Source: Stigmatella aurantiaca
GTDB lineage: Bacteria > Myxococcota > Myxococcia > Myxococcales > Myxococcaceae
Length of the DNA stretch: 64,000 nucleotides
Assembly (NCBI RefSeq): GCF_900109545.1
Contig: NZ_FOAP01000003.1
Location: forward strand, 248,001-312,000
Direction of reading: 5' to 3'
The notes under the pieces are model-generated. The model saw only the letters and a program-made list of their open reading frames with translations. It ran no database searches and was not told where the DNA came from. Below are positions 52,390 to 60,669 of the stretch, one piece after another. Position 1 is the first letter of the stretch. The number at the start of each line of letters is the position of its first letter. A program made the translations under genes and the position numbers.

Positions 52390-53676
52390 GTGAACCCGAG
52401 GCAGAGCCTCCGCGCCCTGACGCAATGGGTGGTGCTGGGAACGCTCGTGGGGGCGGTGTGCGGGGTGGCCTCCGCGCTCTTCCTCTTCCTGCTGGAGGAG
52501 GCCACCGCCTGGCGTGAGCACCACACCTGGGTCGTCTACGCGCTGCCGGGCGCGGGGCTCGCGGTGGGGGCACTCTACGCGCGGTGGGGCGCCTCCGTCC
52601 GGGGGGGAAACAATCTCATCCTGGACATCGTGCACGAGGGGGACCGGCAGGTGCCGCTGCGCATGGCGCCGCTGGTGCTGCTGGGCACGGTCCTCACGCA
52701 CCTGTTTGGCGGCAGCGCGGGGCGGGAGGGCACCGCGGTGCAGATGGGCGGCAGCCTGGCGGACGCCATCGCGCACCGCTTCCGCGTATCCCCGGACACC
52801 CGGCGCGAGCTGCTCGCCGCGGGCATCGCGGGGGGCTTTGGCTCGGTGTTCGGCACCCCCATCGCGGGCGCGGTGTTTGGCCTGGAGGTGCTCGTGGTGG
52901 GCCGCCTGGGCTACGAGGCCCTGCTGCCAGCCCTCGTCGCCTCGGTGGTGGGAGACCTGACCACGCGGGGGCTGGGCATCGTGCACACCGCTTACCCGGC
53001 GCCGGGCGCCCTGCCGCTGACGGGCGGGGTGTTGGCCAAATGGCTGGTGTTCGCGGTGGCGGTGGCGGCGGTGGCCGTCCTCTTCGTGGAGGGAACCCAC
53101 CGGCTGAAGAAGGCGCTGGAAGGCCGCATCCCCGCCCTGCCCTGGCGCATGGCGGCCGGCGGGCTCGCGGTGGTGGGGCTGTGGCAGCTGGCGGGGACGG
53201 ACATGTACCTGGGGCTGGGGGTGCCCACGCTGGTGCGCGCCTTCGTGGACCCCTCGCTTCCGGTGTCCGCGTTCGCGTGGAAGCTCGTCTTCACGGCGGT
53301 GACGCTGGGGGCGGGCTTCCTGGGCGGCGAGGTGACGCCGCTGTTCTTCATCGGCGCGGCGCTCGGCAACGTGCTGGCGCGGCTGCTGGGGCTGCCCTTG
53401 GACTTGGGGGCGGCGGTGGGCATGGCGGCCCTCTTCGCCGCCGCGGCCAACACGCCCCTGGCGCTGACCATCATGGCGGTGGAGCTGGTGGGCGCCGGCG
53501 TGCTGCCCCACGTGGCCATCGTGGCCACGGTGGCGTACCTGCTCACGGGCCACCGGGGCATCTACCCCGCGCAGCGCATCGCCCGGCTCAAGTACGGAGG
53601 CCCGCTGCTCATCCGGCCCACCGCCCTCCGGGAGCTGCCAGCCCCGGACGCGCCCACGTCGCGGGATCGCCCTTAA
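52390..53676 (+). CDS. CLC-family anion/proton antiporter, fluoride-type (EriC-F-like)
   Basis: A 428-residue membrane protein of the CLC fold starting at GTG 52390. The gating glutamate E113 is in GSAGREGTAVQMGG, and GIAGGFGSVFGTPIAGAVFGLE is the conserved helix F-G region. At the anion-coordinating loop where chloride transporters have GSGIP, this protein has GGNN (72-75). With GREGT in place of GREGP, that is the pattern I associate with CLC-F fluoride exporters. A stretch at 52278-52320 has a GGCGATG and later CGCCATGAAAC reminiscent of a fluoride riboswitch, but the rest of the motif is missing. The 3' end overlaps the convergent capA-like gene by four bases. Confidence 0.86.
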   Translation: MNPRQSLRALTQWVVLGTLVGAVCGVASALFLFLLEEATAWREHHTWVVYALPGAGLAVGALYARWGASVRGGNNLILDIVHEGDRQVPLRMAPLVLLGTVLTHLFGGSAGREGTAVQMGGSLADAIAHRFRVSPDTRRELLAAGIAGGFGSVFGTPIAGAVFGLEVLVVGRLGYEALLPALVASVVGDLTTRGLGIVHTAYPAPGALPLTGGVLAKWLVFAVAVAAVAVLFVEGTHRLKKALEGRIPALPWRMAAGGLAVVGLWQLAGTDMYLGLGVPTLVRAFVDPSLPVSAFAWKLVFTAVTLGAGFLGGEVTPLFFIGAALGNVLARLLGLPLDLGAAVGMAALFAAAANTPLALTIMAVELVGAGVLPHVAIVATVAYLLTGHRGIYPAQRIARLKYGGPLLIRPTALRELPAPDAPTSRDRP

Positions 53677-55007
53677 GGCGACTGCACGGCCACGGTCCCC
53701 GCCGCCAGCTCCCTCCGGAGGCGAAGCTGCGGTGAGGCCACGGCGAAGCCTTCGGGCAGCATCTTCAGGATGCGCTCGCGCCGGTACTTCATGAGCGCCA
53801 GCCGCTGCTCCAGCCCCCTCGCCTCCTTCGCCTGGAGCGGTTGCAAGGCCAGCGCCGCGAGCCGCTCCTCCAGCACCGCCACCTCGCGATCGATGAGCAC
53901 GGGCTGAATGAACCGGCGCTGCTTGCGCTTGCGCGTGCGCGCGTTGTTCTCGATCCACACCGGCAGCGCGGCCACCTCGTCGAGCAGCACGGGCCCACCC
54001 GGCGCCTGCCGGCGCCAGGAGACGCGCAACAGCATGGAGTCCCGGGTGTCCCCCGCCTTGCCGGAGCTGCGCGGGGTATGGGCATAGAACCGGCCCTGGT
54101 TCGCCACCAGGTTGCCCAGGGAGTAGGCGATGAGCCCCCGCCGGCCGCCCTTCGTGGTGTACGCCTCCAGCGGCTGCAACACGTGCGGATGGTGGCCAAT
54201 CACCGCCCCAGCGCCCGCGTCGATGAGAGCATGCGCCAGCGATTCATCCTCGGGAAGGGGCTTCACCGTGTACTCCGCCCCCCAGTGCACCAGCACGATG
54301 AGCACATCGCACTGCGTGGCCGCCGTGCGCACCCGCTCCAGGAGCTGCTCGATCCCCGGAGGGCGCCCGGTCCTGGGGTAAGGCACGAGCGCGACATGGG
54401 GCTGCGTGGCCGCCACGGGGTTGTTGAAGCCATTGAGCAGGCGGGAGAAGGACAGAAACCCCAGCCGCACGCCCTGCGCCTCCATCACCACGGGCGCCCA
54501 GGCCTCCGCCCGCGAGGCGCCCGTGCCCACGTGCCGGACGCCCGCGGCCTCCAGGTGCTGGAGCGTCTCCACCATGCCCGTCAGGTGTTGATCCCGGGCG
54601 TGGTTGTTGCCCGTGGAGACGAGCCGCACCCCGGCCGCCGCGAGCGACTGAGCCAGGGCGGGCGGCGCATTAAAAAGCAGCTCCTTCGTCACCGCCTTCG
54701 GGTTGGCGGTGATGGGCGTCTCCAGGTTCACCACCGCCACGTCCGCGGTGCGCAGCACGTCGGCGATGGGCCCGAAGAGCTGATCCCACCCCTCGTGGTT
54801 GAGCGAAGGCGTGGGCGAGCCCTTCACCGGGGGCCCGGCTTTGCGGAAGTGCTCCGCCGCCGTGCGCCGCACATCCCCGTGGGAAATCACATCCCCACCG
54901 AAGACGAGCTCGACCCGCGCGGGAGGCGGCGGCGGCGCGGCGAACAGCAGGGGGGCCACCAGGAGAACGGACAGGAACACGCCGCGCAGCGTAGCAGTCC
55001 TCCCCAT
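53673..55007 (-). CDS. CapA-family (PGA_cap) metallophosphatase-like protein, secreted
   Basis: A 444-residue protein with a signal peptide (TLRGVFLSVLLVAPLLFAAP). The CapA domain shows ELVFGGDVISHGDV, VVNLETPI, STGNNHARDQH, VLVHWGAEYTVKP and GAVIGHHPHVLQPLE, the metallophosphatase-like motifs. CapA proteins act in poly-gamma-glutamate or capsule export in Bacillus, but most homologues are uncharacterised. The last 110 residues are a basic, coiled extension. Start ATG 55007 gives a proper signal peptide. Confidence 0.88.
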   Translation of the reverse strand: MGRTATLRGVFLSVLLVAPLLFAAPPPPPARVELVFGGDVISHGDVRRTAAEHFRKAGPPVKGSPTPSLNHEGWDQLFGPIADVLRTADVAVVNLETPITANPKAVTKELLFNAPPALAQSLAAAGVRLVSTGNNHARDQHLTGMVETLQHLEAAGVRHVGTGASRAEAWAPVVMEAQGVRLGFLSFSRLLNGFNNPVAATQPHVALVPYPRTGRPPGIEQLLERVRTAATQCDVLIVLVHWGAEYTVKPLPEDESLAHALIDAGAGAVIGHHPHVLQPLEAYTTKGGRRGLIAYSLGNLVANQGRFYAHTPRSSGKAGDTRDSMLLRVSWRRQAPGGPVLLDEVAALPVWIENNARTRKRKQRRFIQPVLIDREVAVLEERLAALALQPLQAKEARGLEQRLALMKYRRERILKMLPEGFAVASPQLRLRRELAAGTVAVQSP

Positions 55008-55035
55008 CCAGGGGGATGGCCCCCGCCCCGGGCCC

Positions 55036-56478
55036 TCAGCCCCCGAGCAGCTGAACCTCATAGAGGATGGGCGTGTACCAGTTGTTGGGATTGTTCCACA
55101 GCACCGCCTTGACGAGCACGATGCGGACATACCGGGCGGTGAAGTTCACGGCATCGGTCGTGAAGCCATACGTCTTGTTCGCGGTCCGGTCGAGGGACAC
55201 CCAGTTCGCGCCGTCGGTGCTGTACTCGATGCGGTACTGGTAATAGGCCTCCGAGCCGTTGTGGAGGAACCACGAGATGTCCACCTCGCGGATGTTCTTG
55301 GCCGAGCCGAGATCCACCTGCCACCAGGACGGCCAGGTGACGCCGGTGGCCTTCCACTCGGCCTGGTAGTTGCCGTCGTTGGCCCGGCCCGCGGCGAAGC
55401 CGGATGCCGCGGAGCTGGCCGTCGCGGGCTTGCCCAGCGCATGGTTGACGAGCGCCGGATACGACACGGTCCCGGTGGTGGCATCGAGGTTCCAGGTGCT
55501 GTGCCACTCCAGGGAGGCGGTCCCACTGGAGCCATTCAAGGTGAGGGGCAGCCAGATGTAGCGGGAGTCCCCGAGCAGGCTCGGGTTCCAGCGGTTGCCC
55601 ATGTAGACGTACGCCGTGCCCGACGTGCCCTGAACGGGCAGGATGAAGTTGGACTGCGAGTAGAACGTCGAGGTGTTGCCGAGGTTCTGCGGGGCCGACC
55701 ACGGCCCGCTCATCGACGTGGCCGTCATGTACTTGGCCTGATTCGGGTACCAGCCGGAGGCGCCCGAGGTGATCAGAAAATACCGCCCGCCCTGCTTGGC
55801 GACCGCGGGGGCCTCGCGGTGCCCATTCTCGGCCACCCAGCCAAGGAACGTGGAGACGTTGAGGTAATCCGCCGTGAGCTTGAAGGACGCGAGGGAGCCG
55901 TTGGTGCCAGTACCGGAGTTCGAGGCGGACAGCAGATAGGCACTGCCGTCATCGTCCTTGAAGACGGTCATGTCCCGGGACTCGTAGCCGAGCGGGCGGA
56001 AGCTGCCGTGGTACGTGTAGCTGCCACACACCGAGCTGCTGGAGGCCACGGCGACGCGGGCCAGCGAGTAGTCAGCGGCGTTCTCGTAGTGCATCCACAT
56101 GACGTACTTGCCGGTCGCCGCGTTGTAGATGACCTTGGGCCGTTCGATCTTGCTGCTGGCCAGCTCGGCATGGGACGAGGGCTTCAGCGGATAGCCAACC
56201 CACTTCCAGTTCTTCAGATCTGGCGAGGAGTAACAGACGACGTTCCGGAACGTGGCCGAGTTGTGAAGCTTGTCCTCGCCAATCCAGTAGAAGGTGGAGC
56301 CCACCTTGATGACGGCCCCACCGTGGGCCTGGAGGGTTCCCCCGGTCGTGTCGTACCAGACCGGCCCGTTGGTGATGGCCACGCTCGCGGCCTCCACACG
56401 AGCGTTCTGAACGGACGCCGTGGCGGCCCAGGACAACAGACACATCGCAAACAGCATCATTCGCTTCATCAAGCCCAT
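55036..56478 (-). CDS. Secreted GH43-like glycoside hydrolase with F5/8-type C (discoidin) domain
   Basis: A 480-residue protein with a signal peptide (KRMMLFAMCLLSWAATA). Residues about 30-330 form a five-bladed GH43-type propeller with QAHGGAVIKVGSTFYWIGED, RPKVIYNAATGKYVMWMH, SRDMTVFKDDDGSAYLLSAS and HREAPAVAKQGGRYFLITSG; Asp/Glu residues in these strands are the catalytic set. Residues about 345-480 form an F5/8C carbohydrate-binding domain (ALGKPATASSAASGFAAGRA, WWQVDLGSAKNIREVDI, ARYVRIVLV). The layout resembles exo-beta-1,3-galactanase-type GH43_24. GGGAGGG precedes ATG 56478. Confidence 0.85.
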   Translation of the reverse strand: MGLMKRMMLFAMCLLSWAATASVQNARVEAASVAITNGPVWYDTTGGTLQAHGGAVIKVGSTFYWIGEDKLHNSATFRNVVCYSSPDLKNWKWVGYPLKPSSHAELASSKIERPKVIYNAATGKYVMWMHYENAADYSLARVAVASSSSVCGSYTYHGSFRPLGYESRDMTVFKDDDGSAYLLSASNSGTGTNGSLASFKLTADYLNVSTFLGWVAENGHREAPAVAKQGGRYFLITSGASGWYPNQAKYMTATSMSGPWSAPQNLGNTSTFYSQSNFILPVQGTSGTAYVYMGNRWNPSLLGDSRYIWLPLTLNGSSGTASLEWHSTWNLDATTGTVSYPALVNHALGKPATASSAASGFAAGRANDGNYQAEWKATGVTWPSWWQVDLGSAKNIREVDISWFLHNGSEAYYQYRIEYSTDGANWVSLDRTANKTYGFTTDAVNFTARYVRIVLVKAVLWNNPNNWYTPILYEVQLLGG

Positions 56479-56599
56479 GCGAAACCCTCCCAGATTCGGG
56501 CAGACTGGCACGTGAGGGCATCCATTGAAACCTTCGAACAGCTCCCATTTCCTGTCAGGCGGGTACCTCATTGCGTGCCCCGCACCGCGTGCGCCATCC

Positions 56600-57259
56600 A
56601 TGGACGCGAGCCTCATTCCGGCCACGTTCCGGACGGCATCTGGCTGCCTGGCCCCCATCATCCCGGATACCTGGGCCCTCGATTGGGCCGGAGGTACCGA
56701 GGCCGAGTGGCTTCCGGTCACCGCACGCTTCGGGATTGCCCCGGACCGTCTGGACGCCCTCATCCAGTGGGTGAGCCACCGGTTCGATAAGGATTTTCTC
56801 TGGCCGAACGTCTTCCTGACGCTGGAAGCTGCCCAGGAGTTCTGTGCCACCTTCATCCCGTCTGGAGGGGATGCCTTCATTCTCGGATTGGGGCTCGCCA
56901 GCGCGGATGCCGATAATCTCTTGAATCAGACGGCGCCCCTGCCAGGACAGACGGCCATCGGACTCCATCAAATCCTTTCACGGCGCCTCCTGCCATCCGA
57001 AGGCGGCGTGCCGCTGGGCTCGGAAGTCCTCGGGGTGGAGTTGGGCGGTAGCCTGCACTCCTCCCTGTGCAACAGCCTCGAACGTGCTTTCGCTCAGCAT
57101 TTGGGCGCCCGGCCCAACGGGCACGGCCTCCTCGATGACCATGCCCTGGCCCAACGCTGCGCCGTGTACGCCGGCAGCGAGGCCGCTCAGGCCGAGCCCA
57201 TTCCCTGGCAGGCCTGGGTCCTCACGGAGTTCCCACGGGCTGTCGGACGCCCGCCGTAG
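56600..57259 (+). CDS. Hypothetical protein paired with the Rpn-like gene
   Basis: A 219-residue protein of normal composition, started at ATG 56600; the longer frame to 56525 is less likely. It contains LGLGLASADADNLLNQTAP and LLGSEVLGVELGG-like stretches, has no signal peptide and no motif I recognise. Its stop is nine bases before the ATG of the PD-(D/E)XK gene, so the two are probably cotranscribed. It has a slightly less biased codon use than its neighbours. Confidence 0.6.
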   Translation: MDASLIPATFRTASGCLAPIIPDTWALDWAGGTEAEWLPVTARFGIAPDRLDALIQWVSHRFDKDFLWPNVFLTLEAAQEFCATFIPSGGDAFILGLGLASADADNLLNQTAPLPGQTAIGLHQILSRRLLPSEGGVPLGSEVLGVELGGSLHSSLCNSLERAFAQHLGARPNGHGLLDDHALAQRCAVYAGSEAAQAEPIPWQAWVLTEFPRAVGRPP

Positions 57260-57268
57260 GCTTCCGCC

Positions 57269-58231
57269 ATGGCCTCGATGCAGCATGAAGGGCTCTTGCT
57301 GCTGTTCCGTCATCGCCCCACGCTGGCGCCGGAGTTGCTGCGCGATGCGCTGGGCCTCGGCTTGCCGGCCTGGTCCGAGGCACGCGTCGAGTCCGCGGAG
57401 CTGACCGAGGTCGTTCCCACAGAGTACCGCGCGGATCTCGTGGTTCTCCTGCTGGAGGGCAAGCCCGTCTTCGCCATCGTCGTGGAAGTGCAATTGTCCC
57501 GCGACGAGGACAAGCGCAAGACCTGGCCCCTCTACCTCACCAGCCTTCGCTCACGGGTAAGCTGTCCTACCGCACTCCTGGTCATAGCGCCGGAGGCTTC
57601 CGTGGCCCGCTGGTGCGCACAGCCCATCGAACTGGGCCATCCAGGCTTCGTACTCCGCCCCTTGGTCGCAGGGCCCGACGCCATCCCCGTGCTCACCGAC
57701 GAGCAGGCAGCCCGCCGGGATCCGGAGCTGGCGGTATTGTCCGCCATGGCGCATGGGCACGCGGAGGTAGGCCCGGCCATCGCCCAGACCGTCCTGGCCG
57801 CCGTGGTGGGGCTTGATGCCGAGCGCGTCCGCCTCTACGTTGACCTGACCCTGTCCTCCCTCAACGAGGCGGCCCGTCACGCCTTGGAGGCGCTCATGCA
57901 GAGTGGCCACTACGAGTACCAGAGCGAGTTCGCACGCAAGTACCTCTCCCAGGGGCGAGAGGAAGGGCGCGAGGAGGGGCTTCAGGAGGGGGAGCGGGCT
58001 GCCCTGTTCGAAGTCCTGGATGCCAGGGGCTTCGCCGTGGACGCGGAGGCCCGGCAGCACATCCTGGCATGCACGGACCCGGCACAGCTCAAGCACTGGC
58101 TGCGCAAGGCCGTCACGGTGTCCTCCGTTCAGGCCCTTTTCGAGCCTGACCCTCCGCCCAAGCCTCCGGTGCGCAAGGCAGGCAAGGCTGGAAAGCGCAA
58201 GAAGGTCCCCAAGACTCGCCCCTCGCGGTAA
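57269..58231 (+). CDS. Rpn/COG5464-like PD-(D/E)XK nuclease-fold protein
   Basis: A 320-residue protein. The N-terminal half has the Rpn/transposase_31 core: D56 in YRADLVVLLLEGKPVFAIV and E73-x-Q75 in VVEVQLSRDEDKRK, matching D...ExQ nuclease sites. Near residues 230-246 it has the Gly/Glu-rich tail GREEGREEGLQEGERAAL typical of this family. A basic C-terminus (KAGKAGKRKKVPKTRPSR) could bind nucleic acid. Rpn proteins are Ca2+-stimulated DNA endonucleases that promote recombination. The activity here is unproven. Confidence 0.75.
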   Translation: MASMQHEGLLLLFRHRPTLAPELLRDALGLGLPAWSEARVESAELTEVVPTEYRADLVVLLLEGKPVFAIVVEVQLSRDEDKRKTWPLYLTSLRSRVSCPTALLVIAPEASVARWCAQPIELGHPGFVLRPLVAGPDAIPVLTDEQAARRDPELAVLSAMAHGHAEVGPAIAQTVLAAVVGLDAERVRLYVDLTLSSLNEAARHALEALMQSGHYEYQSEFARKYLSQGREEGREEGLQEGERAALFEVLDARGFAVDAEARQHILACTDPAQLKHWLRKAVTVSSVQALFEPDPPPKPPVRKAGKAGKRKKVPKTRPSR

Positions 58232-58232
58232 A

Positions 58233-59768
58233 TCAGGGCCCCGCGGGAACGGACGTCACCAGGCGCAGCCCAGAGACTTGTCCCGGGGAGGCACGGCTTA
58301 TGCCCGTCCCATCGCCCAGTTCACCCGTTTGGTTTCTGCCCCAAGCCCAAACGGTGCCATCACGCTGCACCGCCAGCGAGTGCCGCTCGCCTGCGGCAAT
58401 CGCTATCGCACCGCTGATCCCGGATACCGGCACAGGGGAGGAGCGATGATAGAATGTCCCATCTCCGAGAGCACCGCTGCCATTGAATCCCCAGGCCCAG
58501 ACGGTGCCATCGCTGCGAAGCGCCAAGGAGTGGTCCCGGTTTCCGTCAAGCGCAATGATGTTGTTGAGGCTCGATGCAGACGCAGGCGCGAGACGGTTCT
58601 CTGTTGTCCCATCTCCGAGCTTGCCATACTCGTTCTCGCCCCAACTCCAAAGACGGCCACCATCACGAGCTGCCAGTGAGTGGCTCCCACCTGACGCAAT
58701 CACAGAGGCCTGGGTGAATCCGGGCAAAGACGCGGGTAAAGACCGCTCGCGGAGCGTTCCATCGCCCAGCTGGCCAGCGCCGTTCGCTCCCCAGCTCCAG
58801 ACGGAGCCATCATTCCGAAGTGCCAGTGAATGGAAGAAGCCTGCGGTCAAGGCGGTCACGCCGCTGATCCCGGACAACGGCACAGGAGAATGACGCTCCA
58901 CGAGAGTCCCATCCCCTAATCGTCCCCCTGCGTTGTGCCCCCAAGCCCATACGAAACCGTCGCTGCTGAGTGCCAACGAATGGGCACCTCCGGCGGAAAC
59001 AGCAATGATGCGGGTCAACCCAGGAACTTGAACAGGCGCGAGGCGATTGACTGTCGTTCCATCGCCGAGCATCCCCATGTTGTTCATCCCCCAAGCCCAA
59101 ACAGTGCCATCACTCCGGACAGCCAACGAATGGTAGATGCCTGCGGAGATCGCGATGACACTGTGCAGTCCAGTCACCTGTACCGGAACCAGGCGATGGG
59201 TGACGGTTCCATCTCCGAGCTGCCCTCTCTCATTCTCGCCCCAAGCCCAGACGGTGCCATCGTCGCGAAGGGCCAACGAATGGGCATACCCAGCATCGAG
59301 GGCTGGCGCGGGGCAGGGGTTCGCAGCCACGGTGAAGGCATGGGTGGCGGTCAACTCCCCAGCACCGCGGACCGTGGCCGTGACCGTGACGGCAGTGCCC
59401 GCGGGCATACACGCGGGCGCCGTCCACAGGACCTCGCTGGTGGTCTCCGCGCTCGACGGCTCCCCGAGGGCCCCAGCGCTGGCCGTCCACGAGAACCCCA
59501 GCACCGGGGTCTCTTCGTCCCGCGCCACCACCTGAAACCGGACCACGTCCTGCGCCATCACGCTGCTGGCTGACTGCGAGTGATCGATGATGGCGGGCGG
59601 CGTCGTGTCCGGGGAGGGCTCCGGCCCCGCGGGGCCCACGCCACACTGGTCCGGGTTGCGCTGGCAGAAGGCCGCCCGTTCCGCGTCGAAGTCCGTGCAC
59701 CCCACCCCACTGCCCAGCACCACCGTGGCCAGCAGCGCCCAGCGTCCGGGCTTCCTCCGGAGCTTCAT
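58233..59768 (-). CDS. RCC1-repeat lipoprotein
   Basis: A 511-residue lipoprotein with signal ending GSGVGC. Residues 50-150 form an Ig-like domain (VRFQVVARDEETPVLGFSWT). Seven RCC1 repeats follow, with cores like AGYAHSLALRDDGTVWAWGE and NERGQLGDGT. These make a seven-bladed propeller at the cell surface. Myxobacteria have many such proteins; the ligand is unknown. ATG 59768 overlaps the stop of the upstream gene by four bases, so it is second in that operon. Confidence 0.88.
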   Translation of the reverse strand: MKLRRKPGRWALLATVVLGSGVGCTDFDAERAAFCQRNPDQCGVGPAGPEPSPDTTPPAIIDHSQSASSVMAQDVVRFQVVARDEETPVLGFSWTASAGALGEPSSAETTSEVLWTAPACMPAGTAVTVTATVRGAGELTATHAFTVAANPCPAPALDAGYAHSLALRDDGTVWAWGENERGQLGDGTVTHRLVPVQVTGLHSVIAISAGIYHSLAVRSDGTVWAWGMNNMGMLGDGTTVNRLAPVQVPGLTRIIAVSAGGAHSLALSSDGFVWAWGHNAGGRLGDGTLVERHSPVPLSGISGVTALTAGFFHSLALRNDGSVWSWGANGAGQLGDGTLRERSLPASLPGFTQASVIASGGSHSLAARDGGRLWSWGENEYGKLGDGTTENRLAPASASSLNNIIALDGNRDHSLALRSDGTVWAWGFNGSGALGDGTFYHRSSPVPVSGISGAIAIAAGERHSLAVQRDGTVWAWGRNQTGELGDGTGISRASPGQVSGLRLVTSVPAGP

Positions 59769-60607
59769 GGCCACCGCCCATGAATCATCGCGGAGGTCCC
59801 ATCCGTGCTCACCCCGAGCGACACGGGCCGCTCCGGCCCTCCCAGGAAGTACATCCCGGCCGCGGTGGCCACCCCCGCCGCCCCCACGCCCAGCAGGCTG
59901 AAGCCCACCGTCTGCCACGTGCGGCCTCGCGAGACGCTCCGGTCCACATCCTCCCGCGTCGCGAGCGAGGGGTCATCGTCCCGCAGCCGTCCCCGCTCCC
60001 CGCGAGAGATGGCCCAGGAGACGCCTCCCGCCACCAGCAAGCCTCCCCCCACGGCGGCCGGCACCAGCGCATACCTCCTCAGGTCTCTTCCCGGGGCCCT
60101 CTGGCTCACGCCCTCGGCACCTGGAACGGGCGCGGCGGGCGCCGGCACCGGAGGGGCCAGGGAAGGCGAACGCGCCGGAGGCTCCACCTGCTGCTGCGAG
60201 AGGAGCGGCGCCATCTCGCGCTTCACCTGCTGACGCACGGACTCGAAGAGCTTGCTGATCTTCGGCGCGACCGGCACGGGCAGCTGGGCCTCGGGCTTCA
60301 GCAGAAGCGCGGCCTTGAAGGCGGCGGTCCCCTGCTCCACCCGGCCCATCTCGGCCAGGAGGATGCCCTCGTAGAGGGAGAGGGTGACTTCGTCTTCCGT
60401 GCTGCGTGCCTTCTGTTGCTGGGCCAGCTGGATCTGGTTCAGCGCACGCTCGTATTCCAGATTCTCGTACAGGCGGCGAATCGAGATGAGGTAGCGCTGA
60501 ACCTCTTGGTTGGCCGCGGCGTGACTGGCGGGAGACACCCCCACCAGCACGGCCAACGTCAGCGCGGACCTGAGAGAACGGCTGCCGGACAAACCTGTCT
60601 GAGGCAT
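59765..60607 (-). CDS. Exported TPR-like envelope protein
   Basis: A 280-residue protein with a signal peptide (cleaved near SHAAANQE). A TPR-like helical part follows (YLISIRRLYENLEYERALNQ, LYEGILLAEMGRVEQGTAAF). A Pro/Ala-rich linker leads to two hydrophobic segments near 185-200 and 245-262 with Arg/Asp-rich sequence between. Such layouts occur in myxobacterial surface-protein operons. It is upstream of, and coupled to, the RCC1 lipoprotein; a role in its display is possible but inferred. Confidence 0.7.
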   Translation of the reverse strand: MPQTGLSGSRSLRSALTLAVLVGVSPASHAAANQEVQRYLISIRRLYENLEYERALNQIQLAQQQKARSTEDEVTLSLYEGILLAEMGRVEQGTAAFKAALLLKPEAQLPVPVAPKISKLFESVRQQVKREMAPLLSQQQVEPPARSPSLAPPVPAPAAPVPGAEGVSQRAPGRDLRRYALVPAAVGGGLLVAGGVSWAISRGERGRLRDDDPSLATREDVDRSVSRGRTWQTVGFSLLGVGAAGVATAAGMYFLGGPERPVSLGVSTDGTSAMIHGRWP

Positions 60608-60669
60608 AGGGCCCTTGGGAAGGGAAAGGCCCCATTTTTATCACGGAAGCCCCCTCGGCAGCCCCCTTC

